Source: Pseudomonas allokribbensis (GTDB lineage: Bacteria; Pseudomonadota; Gammaproteobacteria; Pseudomonadales; Pseudomonadaceae). Taken from it: DNA of 64,000 bases. The translations under genes were made by a program, and so were the position numbers. Every line of letters begins with the position of its first letter. Positions within the stretch are counted from its first letter, which is position 1. The DNA lies in contig NZ_CP062252.1 of NCBI RefSeq assembly GCF_014863605.1, forward strand, positions 748,501-812,500. Reading direction: 5' to 3'. The notes below the pieces were generated by a model. That model was given only the letters and a program-made list of their open reading frames with translations. It made no database searches and was not told the DNA's origin. Shown piece by piece: positions 35,594 to 44,791 of the stretch.

Positions 35594-35617
35594 AAAACCC
35601 GGCTTCGGCCGGGTTTT
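35594..35617 (+). terminator. Rho-independent terminator after the RIO kinase
   Basis: AAAACCCGGC (35594-35603), TTCG tetraloop, GCCGGGTTTT (35608-35617). The stem is perfect and ends in T. It separates the kinase from the MFS gene 20 bases further on. Confidence 0.9.
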
Positions 35618-35636
35618 ACACATTCAAGGATTGATT

Positions 35637-36854
35637 GTGACCACCACCTCCCGCAATGCCCGGCTGATCATCACGGCGCGGCTGATTTCCGATTTCGGCG
35701 CTTTCCTCAACATGGTTGCGCTGGCCACTTATGTCTACCTGCTGAGCAACAGCGCCATGAGCGTCGGGATTTTCCTGGCCAGTCGCGTGGGCGGCGGGAT
35801 TTTCGCCAGCCTGATCGGCACCGCGTTTTATCGCCGATGCAGCGGTCGCTTGCCGTTGATTGCCTTCGATCTGCTGCGCGCCGCTGTGCTCGGGTTGTTG
35901 CTGATTGTGCCGGTCAGCCAGCAGGCGTTGTTGCTGCCGCTGATTGCGTTCGGCCTGGGCTTTGGCAATTCGATGTTCGCCATCGGCCTCAACAGCCAGT
36001 TGCCGCGCCTGATCGAGCCTGCGCAGTTGCTCAAGACCAATGCCTGGATCACGTCCGCCTCTTCCATGGCGATGGTCGGTGGCAGTCTGGTGTCCGGGCT
36101 GCTGGTCGCAGGGTTTGGCTTTGAAACGGTGTTCGCGTTGAATGCGCTGACCTATCTGCTGGCGGCACTGTTGATCGCGCCGCTGCGGTTCAGCGCACCG
36201 GAGGCCGTCGGCCAATCCAGCGCTAAACAGGGTGAATGGTCGGCGTTGTTGCAAGGCCTGCGCAGCGCCCCAGTGGTGGCGGCGATGCTGGCTGTCACGA
36301 TGGCCGACACTTTGGGTAGCGCTGCACACAACGTCGGATTTCCGATCATTTCCAAACTGCTGACACCGGACTCGGCGAGCACCACGCTGGGCCTGATGCT
36401 CGCGGTATGGGCCAGTGGGAAATTGCTGGGCGCGCGAATCGCCAGTCGCCTGAAGGGCTCGGAAAACATCCATCTGGAGCGCAGGTACTTTGGCGGGGTG
36501 TTGCTGATGTCCTGCGGTTTCATCCTGATGTTCCAGCAGCACAGCGTCGTCGGGCTGTTGCTGTTTTCGCTGCCGGCCGGATTGGGTGACGGGTTTTCGG
36601 AAGTCGGCCTGATGTCACGTCTGCAACGGGAGCCGGAACGCCTGCGCCTGCCAATCTTCAGTTTCCTGACGCTGTTGCAGATGACCGGGTTCGGCGTCGG
36701 CATGCTGATCGCCGCACCGTTCTACAACTGGTGGGCGCCGGGTGCCGTGGTGCTGCTGTTCCACGGCATTCCCCTCGCCACTGTGCTGTCGATGAAAGTC
36801 CTGCTGCTCAGGCGCGAGCGGGTTGCGCGCAGCAGCCCGACGCCAGTTCCTTGA
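35637..36854 (+). CDS. MFS transporter
   Basis: A 405-residue major facilitator with about twelve membrane helices: ARLIITARLISDFGAFLNMVALATYVYLL in helix 1, a GLNSQLPRLIEPAQLLKTNAWI stretch after the first third, and the usual central loop near residue 200. It resembles the enterobactin-exporter-like or macrolide-exporter-like efflux group, but the substrate cannot be read. I chose the GTG at 35637, six bases after AAGGA; a TTG at 35631 is in frame but has no space for the site. The last 47 bases overlap the end of cueR on the other strand. Confidence 0.82.
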   Translation: MTTTSRNARLIITARLISDFGAFLNMVALATYVYLLSNSAMSVGIFLASRVGGGIFASLIGTAFYRRCSGRLPLIAFDLLRAAVLGLLLIVPVSQQALLLPLIAFGLGFGNSMFAIGLNSQLPRLIEPAQLLKTNAWITSASSMAMVGGSLVSGLLVAGFGFETVFALNALTYLLAALLIAPLRFSAPEAVGQSSAKQGEWSALLQGLRSAPVVAAMLAVTMADTLGSAAHNVGFPIISKLLTPDSASTTLGLMLAVWASGKLLGARIASRLKGSENIHLERRYFGGVLLMSCGFILMFQQHSVVGLLLFSLPAGLGDGFSEVGLMSRLQREPERLRLPIFSFLTLLQMTGFGVGMLIAAPFYNWWAPGAVVLLFHGIPLATVLSMKVLLLRRERVARSSPTPVP

Positions 36855-37221
36855 GGATCGGGCAGTCCGGGCGATGGTCGCCCTGGCAGTGTTCGACCAG
36901 ATCCTGCAGGGTGTCGCGCAGTTCGCCGAGTTCGCGAATCTTCTGATTCAGCTCGTCGATGTGCTGGCGGGCCAGGGCCTTCACATCGGCGCTGGCGCGC
37001 TGGCGGTCCTGCCAGAGGGTCAGCAGTTTGCCGACTTCCTCCAGCGAAAAGCCCAGGTCCCGCGAGCGCTTGATGAACGCCAGCGTGTGCAGGTCATCGT
37101 CGCCATAGACGCGATAGCCGCTGTCAGTGCGATGGGCGGCCTTGAGCAGGCCGATCGACTCGTAATAACGGATCATCTTCGCGCTCAGGCCACTGTGGCG
37201 GGCCGCTTGGCCGATGTTCAT
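36808..37221 (-). CDS. cueR: Cu(I)-responsive MerR-family regulator CueR
   Basis: A 137-residue regulator. The N-terminal MerR HTH reads [26 protein letters not shown], followed by a long dimerisation helix. The metal loop has Cys112 and Cys120 ([10 protein letters not shown]), and residue 77 is Ser, the feature that marks Cu(I)/Ag(I)/Au(I) sensors rather than divalent-metal sensors. An extra CC pair lies near the C-terminus. It is translationally coupled to copA (ATGA overlap) and so is autoregulated through the copA promoter if that is the only one upstream. Confidence 0.94.
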   Translation of the reverse strand: MNIGQAARHSGLSAKMIRYYESIGLLKAAHRTDSGYRVYGDDDLHTLAFIKRSRDLGFSLEEVGKLLTLWQDRQRASADVKALARQHIDELNQKIRELGELRDTLQDLVEHCQGDHRPDCPILKELASGCCAQPARA

Positions 37222-39608
37222 CGGTTGTCCTCCAGATTCTCGGGTTTCCAGGTTTTCAACAGTAGCGCATTGCTCACCACGCTGACGCTCGACAATGCCA
37301 TCGCCGCGCCGGCCAGCACCGGATTGAGGAAGCCGAACGCCGCCAGCGGAATGCCGATCAGGTTGTAGACGAAGGCCCAGAACAGGTTCTGCCGGATCTT
37401 CGCGTAGGTCTTGCGGCTGATCTCCAGCGCCGCCGGCACCAGCCGAGGGTCGCCGCGCATCAGGGTGATGCCGGCGGCGTGCATGGCCACGTCGGTGCCG
37501 CCGCCCATGGCGATGCCGATATCGGCAGCGGCCAGTGCCGGGGCGTCGTTGATGCCGTCGCCGACCATGGCCACGACGCCGGTCTTTTTCAGCTCGGCGA
37601 CGGTGGCGGCTTTGTCCGCCGGCAGCACTTCGGCGTGGACGTTTTCGATGCCCAGCGCTTCGGCCACCACACGGGCGCTGCCTCGGTTGTCGCCGGTCAG
37701 CAGGTGGCTGTGGATATGTCGCGCAGCCAGTTGTTGCACCGCGTGCAGCGCGCCGGGCTTGAGGGTGTCGCCGAAGGCGAACAGGCCGAGGACACGGGGA
37801 ACGGGGCTTTGTTCGATCAGCCAGGACAGCGTCCGGCCTTCGGTTTCCCACGCCTTGGCGGATTCCGCCAACGTGCCGGCGTCCAGGCCGGTTTCTTCCA
37901 GCAGTCGGCGATTGCCCAGGGCGAGGCGCCGACCGTCGAGATGGCCGGCAATGCCGCGACCGGTCAGGGACTGACTGTCGCTGACGTCGGGCACCGTCAG
38001 ATTGCGTTCGGCACAGGCATCCAGCACTGCTTTGGCCAAGGGGTGTTCACTGCCGCGTTGCAGCGCGCCGGCCGCTGTCAGCAGGGCGTTCTCATCACCG
38101 TCGATCGCACTGAAATGCGCAATGCGAGGCGTGCCAGAGGTCAGGGTGCCGGTCTTGTCGAACACCACGCTGCTGACTTCATGGGCGCGCTCCAGCGCTT
38201 CGGCGTCCTTGATCAGAATCCCGTGGCGCGCCGCCACGCCGGTGCCGGCCATGATCGCGGTCGGTGTCGCCAGGCCGAGGGCGCAGGGGCAGGCGATCAC
38301 CAGCACTGCGACGGCGTTGATCAATGCGGTTTCCAGCGGCGCGCCGTACAGCCACCAGCCGATCAGCGTGGCGAGAGCCAGCAGCAGAACCGTCGGCACG
38401 AACACCTGACTGACTTTATCCACCAGTTTCTGGATCGGTGCCTTAGCCGCCTGAGCGTCCTCCACCAGGCGGATGATCCGCGCCAGTACGCTTTCCGCGC
38501 CGAGCGCCGTGGTGCTCACCAGCAAGCGGCCTTCACCGTTGATTGCACCGCCGGTGACCTTGTCGCCCGGTTGCTTGGGCACTGGCAGGCTTTCGCCGCT
38601 GATCAGCGCTTCGTCAGCGTGGCTCTGGCCTTCCAGCACCTCGCCGTCCACCGGGAAACGTTCGCCGGGTTTGACCAGTACGAGGTCACCGAGGCGCAGG
38701 GCGCTGATGGCGACGTCTTGTTCGCGACCCTCGATGACTTGAATCGCTCGCTCCGGGCGCAAGGCTTCCAGTGCGCGGATGGCGCTGGCGGTCTGGCGTT
38801 TGGCGCGGCTTTCCAGATATTTGCCGAGCAGCACCAGAGCGATGACCACCGCCGAGGCCTCGAAATACAGGTGCGGCATGCGCCCGTCAGCGGTCGCCCA
38901 TTCATAGAGACTCAGACCGTAACCGGCGCTGGTGCCCAGGGCCACCAGCAAGTCCATGTTGCCGGCACCGGCGCGCACGGCTTTCCATGCGGCCACATAA
39001 AAACGTGCACCGAAGATGAATTGCACTGGGGTAGCGAGAGCGAATTGCGCCCAGGCCGGCAGCATCCAGTGAATGCCGAACGGTTGCAGCAGCATCGGCA
39101 GCACCAGCGGCAAGGCGAGGGCGATGGCGCAGATCAGCGCCCAGCGCTCGTGGTTCAGGCGTTGCTGGCGATTGTCGGTCTGGTGTTCAAGTTCGAAGAG
39201 GCTGGCCGAATAACCGGCCTTGCTCACGGCGGCGATCAGGAGCTGCGGATCGACAGCGCCAAGCAGTTCGAGGTGGGCGCGTTCATTGGCTAGGTTGACG
39301 CTGACGCTTTTCACCCCCGGAACCTTGTTCAGGGCGCGTTCGACACGGCCGACGCAGGAGGCGCAGGTCATGCCGTCGATGTTCAATTCCACGGTTTGCT
39401 GCGGCACGCTGTAACCGGCACGTTCAACCGCCTCCATCAGCGCTGGCAGGCTGTCGCCGGGTGCCTGCACGCGGGCCTGTTCGGTGGCGAGGTTGACGCT
39501 GACGGCACTGGCGCCGCTGACTTTACTCAAGGCGCGTTCGACGCGGCCGGCGCAACTGGCGCAGGTCATGCCGCTGATGGGCAGATCGAACGTGATGGAA
39601 TCGGACAT
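37218..39608 (-). CDS. copA: Copper-exporting P1B-type ATPase CopA
   Basis: A 796-residue Cu(I)-ATPase. Two N-terminal heavy-metal domains carry GMTCASC (Cys16/19 and Cys82/85). Eight membrane helices follow, with the transport motif CPC in [14 protein letters not shown]. The actuator carries ISGESLPV, the phosphorylation site is DKTGTLTSG, and the nucleotide domain has GSEHPLAKA and [16 protein letters not shown]. It pumps Cu(I) from the cytosol to the periplasm. The upstream promoter contains a CueR-type dyad at 39645-39665. The start at 39608 (MSDSITFDL) leads directly into the first metal domain. Confidence 0.96.
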   Translation of the reverse strand: MSDSITFDLPISGMTCASCAGRVERALSKVSGASAVSVNLATEQARVQAPGDSLPALMEAVERAGYSVPQQTVELNIDGMTCASCVGRVERALNKVPGVKSVSVNLANERAHLELLGAVDPQLLIAAVSKAGYSASLFELEHQTDNRQQRLNHERWALICAIALALPLVLPMLLQPFGIHWMLPAWAQFALATPVQFIFGARFYVAAWKAVRAGAGNMDLLVALGTSAGYGLSLYEWATADGRMPHLYFEASAVVIALVLLGKYLESRAKRQTASAIRALEALRPERAIQVIEGREQDVAISALRLGDLVLVKPGERFPVDGEVLEGQSHADEALISGESLPVPKQPGDKVTGGAINGEGRLLVSTTALGAESVLARIIRLVEDAQAAKAPIQKLVDKVSQVFVPTVLLLALATLIGWWLYGAPLETALINAVAVLVIACPCALGLATPTAIMAGTGVAARHGILIKDAEALERAHEVSSVVFDKTGTLTSGTPRIAHFSAIDGDENALLTAAGALQRGSEHPLAKAVLDACAERNLTVPDVSDSQSLTGRGIAGHLDGRRLALGNRRLLEETGLDAGTLAESAKAWETEGRTLSWLIEQSPVPRVLGLFAFGDTLKPGALHAVQQLAARHIHSHLLTGDNRGSARVVAEALGIENVHAEVLPADKAATVAELKKTGVVAMVGDGINDAPALAAADIGIAMGGGTDVAMHAAGITLMRGDPRLVPAALEISRKTYAKIRQNLFWAFVYNLIGIPLAAFGFLNPVLAGAAMALSSVSVVSNALLLKTWKPENLEDNR

Positions 39609-39637
39609 CGGTCGTACTCCCTGTAGTGGATGCCTAC

Positions 39638-39668
39638 AGGATCAACCTTGCCATGCTGGCAAGGTCAA
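39638..39668 (-). promoter_or_regulatory. CueR-type promoter of copA-cueR
   Basis: On the minus strand TTGACC (-35, 39668-39663) is followed by a 19-base spacer and GATCCT (-10, 39643-39638). The spacer holds the dyad ACCTTGCC-N5-GGCAAGGT (39645-39665). An over-long spacer centred on such a dyad is typical of MerR-family activation. Confidence 0.85.
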
Positions 39669-39699
39669 GCGCCAGATTCCGCCGCCCGATCCGGATGAG

Positions 39700-40083
39700 T
39701 CAATAACCGAGGCCGGTTGGCTTGAGGTACATGCCTTCCGCATTCATCGCAATCCGGAACTTCAGGATGTCGCCGGCATGCAGTTTGATCTCCTGCGAGC
39801 CCGGCGCGAGCATGCCCGGGTTGCAGCCCGGCATTTGCCCCGGCAGCAGTTTCAGGCGCAGCGAGACATTGCCCGGCGGCAGGTTGAACGAGGTGCTCTG
39901 TTCCTGGAACAGTCGCGCCGACAGTTGATCCTGGATGTACACGCCGATCTCGCAGGAGGTCGCGACTTCCAGGCGCTCGCGGGAAATGATCAGCACCCCG
40001 AAATCTTCCCCGGCGGCATGCACCGAAGGGATCGCGGCAAAGAGGCTGAGTAAGCCAAACAGGCTGAAAGCTGACCAGCGCAT
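39700..40083 (-). CDS. Secreted protein of unknown function in the copper cluster
   Basis: A 127-residue protein with a signal peptide (MRWSAFSLFGLLSLFAAIPSVHA). The mature part is about 105 residues, has two cysteines (TSCEIG and PGCNPG) that could form a disulfide, and is beta-rich, ending in LHAGDILKFRIAMNAEGMYLKPTG. The layout, with a small-group-then-LRLKLLPG pattern, recalls DUF2846/PEGA-like envelope proteins but I cannot assign it. AGGAG precedes the ATG at 40083. It lies between the two CueR promoters, so its own promoter probably overlaps that of copZ on the other strand. Confidence 0.72.
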   Translation of the reverse strand: MRWSAFSLFGLLSLFAAIPSVHAAGEDFGVLIISRERLEVATSCEIGVYIQDQLSARLFQEQSTSFNLPPGNVSLRLKLLPGQMPGCNPGMLAPGSQEIKLHAGDILKFRIAMNAEGMYLKPTGLGY

Positions 40084-40170
40084 GGCTGAATCTCCTGAAT
40101 TTATGTCATTGATGCACGCAGCTTGGCCGAGCGCGGCGCCGATTGCCAGCCCGGCAGTTTTTTGCAGAAC

Positions 40171-40201
40171 TTGACCTTGCCATCGTGGCAAGCTCGAAAC
40201 T
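40171..40201 (+). promoter_or_regulatory. CueR-type promoter of copZ
   Basis: TTGACC (40171-40176), 19-base spacer, GAAACT (40196-40201). The spacer dyad CCTTGCC-ATCGT-GGCAAGC (40175-40193) closely matches the copA operator, and the geometry is identical. It stands 30 bases ahead of the copZ ATG. Confidence 0.85.
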
Positions 40202-40231
40202 GCCGGCAACCTCACTCAAAGGAGTCATTCC

Positions 40232-40429
40232 ATGCAAGTGTTCACTGTTGAAGGCATGTCCTGCGGTCACTGCGTCAAGGCCGTCACCCAGGCGGTGCAG
40301 AGCAAGGATCCGGCCGCCAGCGTGCGGGTCGATCTGGTGGCGAAGGAAGTCGGCGTCGAAAGTGCGTTGAGCGCCGAGCAGGTGATCGAGGCGATCAGCG
40401 AAGAAGGCTATGTCATCAAACTCGCCTGA
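40232..40429 (+). CDS. copZ: Copper chaperone CopZ
   Basis: A 65-residue single heavy-metal-associated domain: MQVFTVEGMSCGHCVKAV with Cu(I) ligands Cys11 and Cys14. The rest keeps the ferredoxin-like fold pattern, ending EAISEEGYVIKLA. It is expected to hold Cu(I) in the cytosol and pass it to CopA. AAAGGAG lies before the ATG. It is divergent from copA and carries its own CueR-type promoter. Confidence 0.95.
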   Translation: MQVFTVEGMSCGHCVKAVTQAVQSKDPAASVRVDLVAKEVGVESALSAEQVIEAISEEGYVIKLA

Positions 40430-40546
40430 TCTTTTTAATAGTTAGCGAGCTACCGGAATGTTCAAGGCGTCCTCGCGCGGCTAGACTGTCGGGCTGCACT
40501 CTCTACTAAAGTGCCCGCCCAACTGCCTGTCGAACCTGGACGCCTG

Positions 40547-41749
40547 ATGAACTTCCGTACCATTCTGATTCTCGGTGCCTTGACCGCTTTCGGTCCGTTG
40601 GCGATCGACTTCTATCTCCCCGCGTTTCCCACCATGGCGCTGGCGTTCGGCACCGATGAGAAACACGTCCAACTGACGCTGTCGGCTTACTTCTTTGGCC
40701 TGTCCATCGGTCAACTGGCCTACGGTCCGGTGGCGGATCGTTTCGGGCGGCGGATTCCATTGCTCACCGGCCTTGTGCTGTTCACCCTGGCGTCATTGGC
40801 CTGCGCTTATGCACCGAATCTGGAATGGCTGATTGGTGCGCGGTTCGTTCAGGCACTGGGCGGATGCGCCGGGATGGTGATTTCCCGGGCGGTGGTCGCT
40901 GACAAATGCGACGCTGTGGGTTCGGCGAAAGTCTTTTCGCAATTGATGCTGGTGATGGGGCTGGCGCCAATCCTGGCGCCGATGCTCGGCGGTCTGCTGG
41001 TCAATACGACGGGTTGGCAGTCGATCTTCCTGGTGCTGACCGGGTTCAGTGCCCTGGCCGGCCTGGCGGTGGCCCTCGGCCTGCCGGAAAGTCTGCCGGC
41101 CCATGTTCCGCGCCAGCCACTGTCCGGTGCTCTGCGTCAGTACGGTCGACTGCTGACCGACCCGGTCTACATGGGCCATGCCCTGACCGGCGGCATCGCG
41201 ATTGCCGGGATGTTTGCCTACATTGCCGGCTCGCCTTTCATTTTCATCAAACTGTATGGCGTCCCGGCCGAGCATTTCGGCTGGCTGTTCGGCACCAACG
41301 CGGCGGGCTTCATTCTGGTGGCGCAGGTCAATGCGCGATTGTTGGCCAAGCGCGGCCCGGCGTTTCTGCTGTCACGGGCGGTCTGGGTTTACTTCGCTGC
41401 CGGGCTGACGCTGCTCGCGGTCAGCGCCCTGCACACCGAGGCACTGTGGCCGCTGCTGATTCCATTGTTCATTTGCGTGGCGAGTCTTGGTTGCATCAGC
41501 CCCAATGCGGCGGCGAGTGCGATGAACGGGCAGGGCGCTCGCGCCGGCAGTGCGTCAGCATTGCTCGGCAGCATGCAGTTCAGCGTCGCCGCCGGGGCTT
41601 CGGCGCTGGTGGGGGTTTTGCACGATGGCACAGCCGTGCCGATGGCCATGGTCATCAGCCTGTGCGGTCTGTTGGTGGTCAGCGCGGCAATGCTTACCCG
41701 GCGCATACAGAATGCCCGGGCGCTGGCAAAGGCGCAGGCCGAAGTCTGA
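40547..41749 (+). CDS. Bcr/CflA family multidrug efflux transporter (MFS)
   Basis: A 400-residue twelve-helix MFS exporter of the DHA1 Bcr/CflA type. The first helix ends in LTAFGPLAIDFYLPAFPTMA, with the Asp of that family. Loop 2-3 has the GPVADRFGRRIPLL motif. The motif C region (GLAPILAPMLGGLLV) is the exporter signature. The ATG at 40547 fits the family length; an upstream start at 40511 would add twelve hydrophilic residues. The ribosome site is weak (TGGA). It follows copZ by 118 bases and probably has its own promoter. Confidence 0.9.
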   Translation: MNFRTILILGALTAFGPLAIDFYLPAFPTMALAFGTDEKHVQLTLSAYFFGLSIGQLAYGPVADRFGRRIPLLTGLVLFTLASLACAYAPNLEWLIGARFVQALGGCAGMVISRAVVADKCDAVGSAKVFSQLMLVMGLAPILAPMLGGLLVNTTGWQSIFLVLTGFSALAGLAVALGLPESLPAHVPRQPLSGALRQYGRLLTDPVYMGHALTGGIAIAGMFAYIAGSPFIFIKLYGVPAEHFGWLFGTNAAGFILVAQVNARLLAKRGPAFLLSRAVWVYFAAGLTLLAVSALHTEALWPLLIPLFICVASLGCISPNAAASAMNGQGARAGSASALLGSMQFSVAAGASALVGVLHDGTAVPMAMVISLCGLLVVSAAMLTRRIQNARALAKAQAEV

Positions 41750-41759
41750 ACGGAGGAAC

Positions 41760-41933
41760 TCAGCCGACAGCGCGTTGCTGGCCGAGGTCGGGAATCTGAT
41801 GGGGCGCGTACAGACGCGCTTCGAGGGTGCGGGTGAAGGCCCGAGCTTCGGCCTCACTGCGGAATGTCACGGCGTGCTGGTCGAGACGAACTTGCCACTG
41901 GGACTTTGCCACTTCTTTTATCAGGATCTTCAT
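41760..41933 (-). CDS. Small hypothetical protein
   Basis: A 57-residue protein, soluble and basic: MKILIKEVAKSQWQVRLDQ then a SEAEARAFTRTLEARL helix. I recognise no family. GGGAGG stands six bases before the ATG at 41933; further in-frame starts upstream have none. It converges on the Bcr/CflA gene with ten bases between their stops. Its small size and a good ribosome site make it a fair candidate, but coding is not proven. Confidence 0.6.
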   Translation of the reverse strand: MKILIKEVAKSQWQVRLDQHAVTFRSEAEARAFTRTLEARLYAPHQIPDLGQQRAVG

Positions 41934-42030
41934 TGCTGACCTCCCGGACGTAAAAGATTGCATCGCAGAGGTTTCGATTGTAGACCCGAATACGATCGCA
42001 ATTGTGACAAGGGTCAAGCATCTGACTGAC

Positions 42031-42089
42031 GGCAAAAAGCAACCGCAGCCCCCGCGCCAGATACTTTTGGCACTGGCGAAGGCTGCGGT
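42031..42089 (-). terminator. Terminator downstream of the zinc-type oxidoreductase
   Basis: On the minus strand ACCGCAGCC (42089-42081) pairs with GGCTGCGGT (42050-42042). An inner CGCCAG/CTGGCG stem lies between, and the structure is followed by TGCTTTTTGCC. It stands eleven bases after the stop at 42100. Confidence 0.75.
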
Positions 42090-42099
42090 CTCTCAGATT

Positions 42100-43113
42100 T
42101 TAGAAACTTTCTAAAACAATTTTCCCCTTGGCCTTGCCGCTTTCCAGCAATTCGTGGGCACGGCGCAGATTGCTCGCGTTGATCTTGCCGAAGTGCTCGC
42201 CCACCGTGGTCTTCAACGTCCCGGCATCGATCAGCTCGGCCACTCGGTTGAGCAGTTTGTGCTGCTCGATCATGTCCGGCGTTTCGAACAGCGAGCGGGT
42301 GTACATGAACTCCCAGTGCAGCGACAGGCTCTTGCGCTTGAGCTTGGTCACGTCCAGCGACTTCGGATCATCGATCAGCGCCAGTTTGCCTTGCGGCGCC
42401 AGGGCCTCGACCAGTTGGTCCAGATGCTGGTCGGTCTGAGTCAGGCTGGCGACGTGGGTCACATGGGGGAGGCCGGCGCGTTTCAGTTCTTCGCTCAACG
42501 GCTGGCTGTGATCGATCACCAGGTCAGCGCCCAGCTCGTTTACCCAGTCGCGGGTTTGCGGACGGGAGGCGGTGCCGATCACTTTGAGCCCGGTCAGCTG
42601 GCTGGCCAGTTGGGTCAGGATCGAACCCACGCCACCGGCCGCGCCGACGATCAGCAGGCTCTGGCCTTCATCGGTGTTGCCTTCGCGGATTTGCAGGCGT
42701 TCGAACAACAGCTCCCACGCCGTAATGGCGGTCAGCGGCAGGGCGGCGGCCTCTGCGAAACCGAGGGTTTTCGGCATATGGCCGACGATCCGTTCATCCA
42801 CCACATGCAGTTCACTGTTGCCACCAGCCCGGGCGATGGAGCCGGCGTAGAAGACCTTGTCGCCGGCCTTGAACAACGTCACTTCACTGCCGACTGACTT
42901 GACCACGCCGGCCACATCCCAGCCCAGCACTTTGGCGGCGCCGCCTTCTGGCGCGACGTTCTGGCGAACCTTGGTGTCGACCGGGTTGACCGAGATCGCT
43001 TTGACTTCGACCAACAGGTCGCGCGGGCCGGCCACTGGCTCCGGCAGTTCGATGTCTTGCAGGGATTTTTCGTCGCTGATCGGCAGCGATGCGTAATAGG
43101 CGATGGCTTTCAT
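42100..43113 (-). CDS. Zinc-binding-alcohol-dehydrogenase-family quinone oxidoreductase
   Basis: A 337-residue medium-chain dehydrogenase/reductase. The N-terminal GroES-like domain reads LPEPVAGPRDLLVEVKAISVNPVDTKVR and GWDVAGVV. The Rossmann domain has LLIVGAAGGVGSILTQLA. The cysteine ligands of structural and catalytic zinc are absent, so despite the family name it is likely a zinc-free NADPH-quinone reductase. The neighbouring gene is an ABM-domain monooxygenase and the divergent gene a LysR regulator, which together suggest a response to quinones or reactive aldehydes. A strong terminator follows. Confidence 0.88.
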   Translation of the reverse strand: MKAIAYYASLPISDEKSLQDIELPEPVAGPRDLLVEVKAISVNPVDTKVRQNVAPEGGAAKVLGWDVAGVVKSVGSEVTLFKAGDKVFYAGSIARAGGNSELHVVDERIVGHMPKTLGFAEAAALPLTAITAWELLFERLQIREGNTDEGQSLLIVGAAGGVGSILTQLASQLTGLKVIGTASRPQTRDWVNELGADLVIDHSQPLSEELKRAGLPHVTHVASLTQTDQHLDQLVEALAPQGKLALIDDPKSLDVTKLKRKSLSLHWEFMYTRSLFETPDMIEQHKLLNRVAELIDAGTLKTTVGEHFGKINASNLRRAHELLESGKAKGKIVLESF

Positions 43114-43145
43114 GGATGACTCCGAAAGATGCTTGAAGGAAGGAT

Positions 43146-43439
43146 TCAGGCGATGGCGCGCAGGCGCTTGAGCTCGAAGTGTTCGAGGAAGCCTGCGGCC
43201 TGCGCCCGGAAATGCTGGATATGCGCACTGTCGTCGTGGGCCTGCAGGGCTTCGTCACTGGCCCACTGCTCGATCATGTAGAAGGCCAGCGGGTTGGCCA
43301 GGTCCTGGTGCAGGTCGTATTGGCCGCAACCGGCTTCCGCGCGGGTCGGTTCGATCAATGCGCGCAGATGTTGTTCGAGGGCGTCCTGCTGGCCAGGTTT
43401 GGCGATCAGGGTGGCGATGGCGGTGAAGGGCTGGGACAT
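43146..43439 (-). CDS. Putative quinol monooxygenase (ABM domain)
   Basis: A 97-residue single antibiotic-biosynthesis-monooxygenase domain: FTAIATLIAKPGQQDALEQHLRALIEPTRAEAGCGQYDLHQDLANP, then FYMIEQWASDEALQAHDDSAH. This dimeric ferredoxin-like fold is shared by YgiN-type quinol monooxygenases. It lies 32 bases upstream of the oxidoreductase and is probably its operon partner. The LysR gene on the other strand starts 117 bases away. Confidence 0.85.
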   Translation of the reverse strand: MSQPFTAIATLIAKPGQQDALEQHLRALIEPTRAEAGCGQYDLHQDLANPLAFYMIEQWASDEALQAHDDSAHIQHFRAQAAGFLEHFELKRLRAIA

Positions 43440-43555
43440 GTTCGACTCCGGAACGGGATGAATTCGATGGGAGGCATGATTGGCTATTTCTACGCGAGAT
43501 AAAACCGGCTAAAAGAGCAGTCTCTTTCAATATTTTTTTGATAATCGAGGCTGAA

Positions 43556-44485
43556 ATGCTGCGTTTCGATGACTTGCAGTTGTTTGTCCGGGCGGCGGAT
43601 CTGGGCAGTCTGTCGGCGGCGGCCCGGGTGATGGACATGTCCGCCGCCGTGGCCAGCGCGGCGCTCAAGCGTATCGAACAACAACTCGGGGCACGGTTGC
43701 TGGCGCGTTCCACCCGCAGTTTGCGCCTGACCTCCGAGGGCGAAGGCTTCCTCGAATACGCCCGGGCGGCGCTGAGCAACCTGGATGAAGGCCGTCGTCT
43801 GCTGGCCAGCGGTCAGGACCAGGTCAGCGGGATTCTGCAACTGTCGGCACCGTCGGATTTCGGCCGCAACCTGCTGTTGCCGTGGCTTGATGAGTTTCAG
43901 CGTGAACACCCGAAATTGACGGTGCGTCTGCTGTTGGGCGACCGCATCGCCGATCTGTTTCGCCAACCGGTGGACATCGCCCTGCGTTATGGCGAACCGG
44001 AGGATTCCAGTCTGGTCGCATTGCCCATCGCTGCGCAGAACCGGCGGGTGCTGTGTGCCTCTCCCGGCTATCTGGCGAAACACGGCGAGCCGACTCAACT
44101 GGAACAGCTCGCGCAGCACAATTGCCTGTTGTACATGCTGGGCAGTCGGGTGCATGACCACTGGAGTTTTCATGACGGCAAACGCGAAGTCAGCCTGACC
44201 GTCAGTGGCGACCGCTTCAGCGATGACGCCGACGTGGTGCGGTTATGGGCCGTCGCGGGGGCGGGCATCGCCTACAAATCCTGGCTGGATGTGGCCGACG
44301 ATGTGCTCGCGGGGCGGCTGAAAGTGCTGCTGCCCGGCCTGCTCTGCGAGCGGGCTCCGCTGAATCTGCTGTGCGCCCATCGCGCACAATTGAGTAAGCC
44401 GGTGAACCTGTTGAGGGAGATGCTCGCCAGCCGTTGCGCCGAACTGAGTAGCCGATTTCCCGTTTTTCCGCAGGTTGATCATTAG
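43556..44485 (+). CDS. LysR family transcriptional regulator
   Basis: A 309-residue LysR protein. The HTH is MLRFDDLQLFVRAADLGSLSAAARVMDMSAAVASAALKRIEQQLGARLLARSTRSLRLT, followed by a type-2 periplasmic-binding-like effector domain starting VSGILQLSAPSDFGRNLL. It lies divergent to the ABM monooxygenase/oxidoreductase pair and is their likely regulator. The ATG at 43556 has GAGG five bases upstream; an in-frame start at 43538 is less suited. Confidence 0.9.
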   Translation: MLRFDDLQLFVRAADLGSLSAAARVMDMSAAVASAALKRIEQQLGARLLARSTRSLRLTSEGEGFLEYARAALSNLDEGRRLLASGQDQVSGILQLSAPSDFGRNLLLPWLDEFQREHPKLTVRLLLGDRIADLFRQPVDIALRYGEPEDSSLVALPIAAQNRRVLCASPGYLAKHGEPTQLEQLAQHNCLLYMLGSRVHDHWSFHDGKREVSLTVSGDRFSDDADVVRLWAVAGAGIAYKSWLDVADDVLAGRLKVLLPGLLCERAPLNLLCAHRAQLSKPVNLLREMLASRCAELSSRFPVFPQVDH

Positions 44486-44791
44486 TCGCAGGTAAATAGC
44501 GAAATTTCTGTCAGGAACAATCACCAGCCGTACCCGCTCCGGCGCAGGACGCCGCGAGCAACCCGCTTATACTAGCGACCGCCTGAAGCCTGCACCGGCA
44601 CGCGGGAACAGGCTCGCTCGGACCGACACTGACCGGGCAGCGGTGAGGGTTGCATCAATTACTGCGAATGCCGGGTGGCAGTGTGTTGCCTTGCCTCGGA
44701 TCAAGGCGTTTTGCGCGGCTTGGCCGACGACTGATTACTGGTCAAGATGTCTCTGAGCAGTAGACGATACGATTCAACAGGGAGTGAATAC
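44486..44791. other. 306-base region ahead of the ArsR-type gene
   Basis: No ORF with a ribosome site is present. TATACT at 44568-44573 could be a -10 box, in which case about 210 bases of GC-rich leader would precede the ArsR-type start at 44792. The leader has several short self-complementary stretches. It could hold a small RNA or a structured 5' leader, but no known class was recognised. Confidence 0.3.

Noticed and set aside
36808..37851. 347-codon frame joining cueR to part of copA
   Set aside because: The upstream 210 codons are an out-of-frame reading of copA; the ATGA overlap at 37221 gives a normal CueR.
42098..42116. Palindrome TTTTAGAAA-C-TTTCTAAAA as a terminator
   Set aside because: It overlaps the stop codon of the oxidoreductase and is AT-only; the GC-rich hairpin with a T tract downstream is the better terminator.
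44481..44489. Fourth ATTAGTCGC word, at the end of the LysR gene
   Set aside because: It overlaps a CAT TAG stop and lies in front of an unrelated gene; probably chance.
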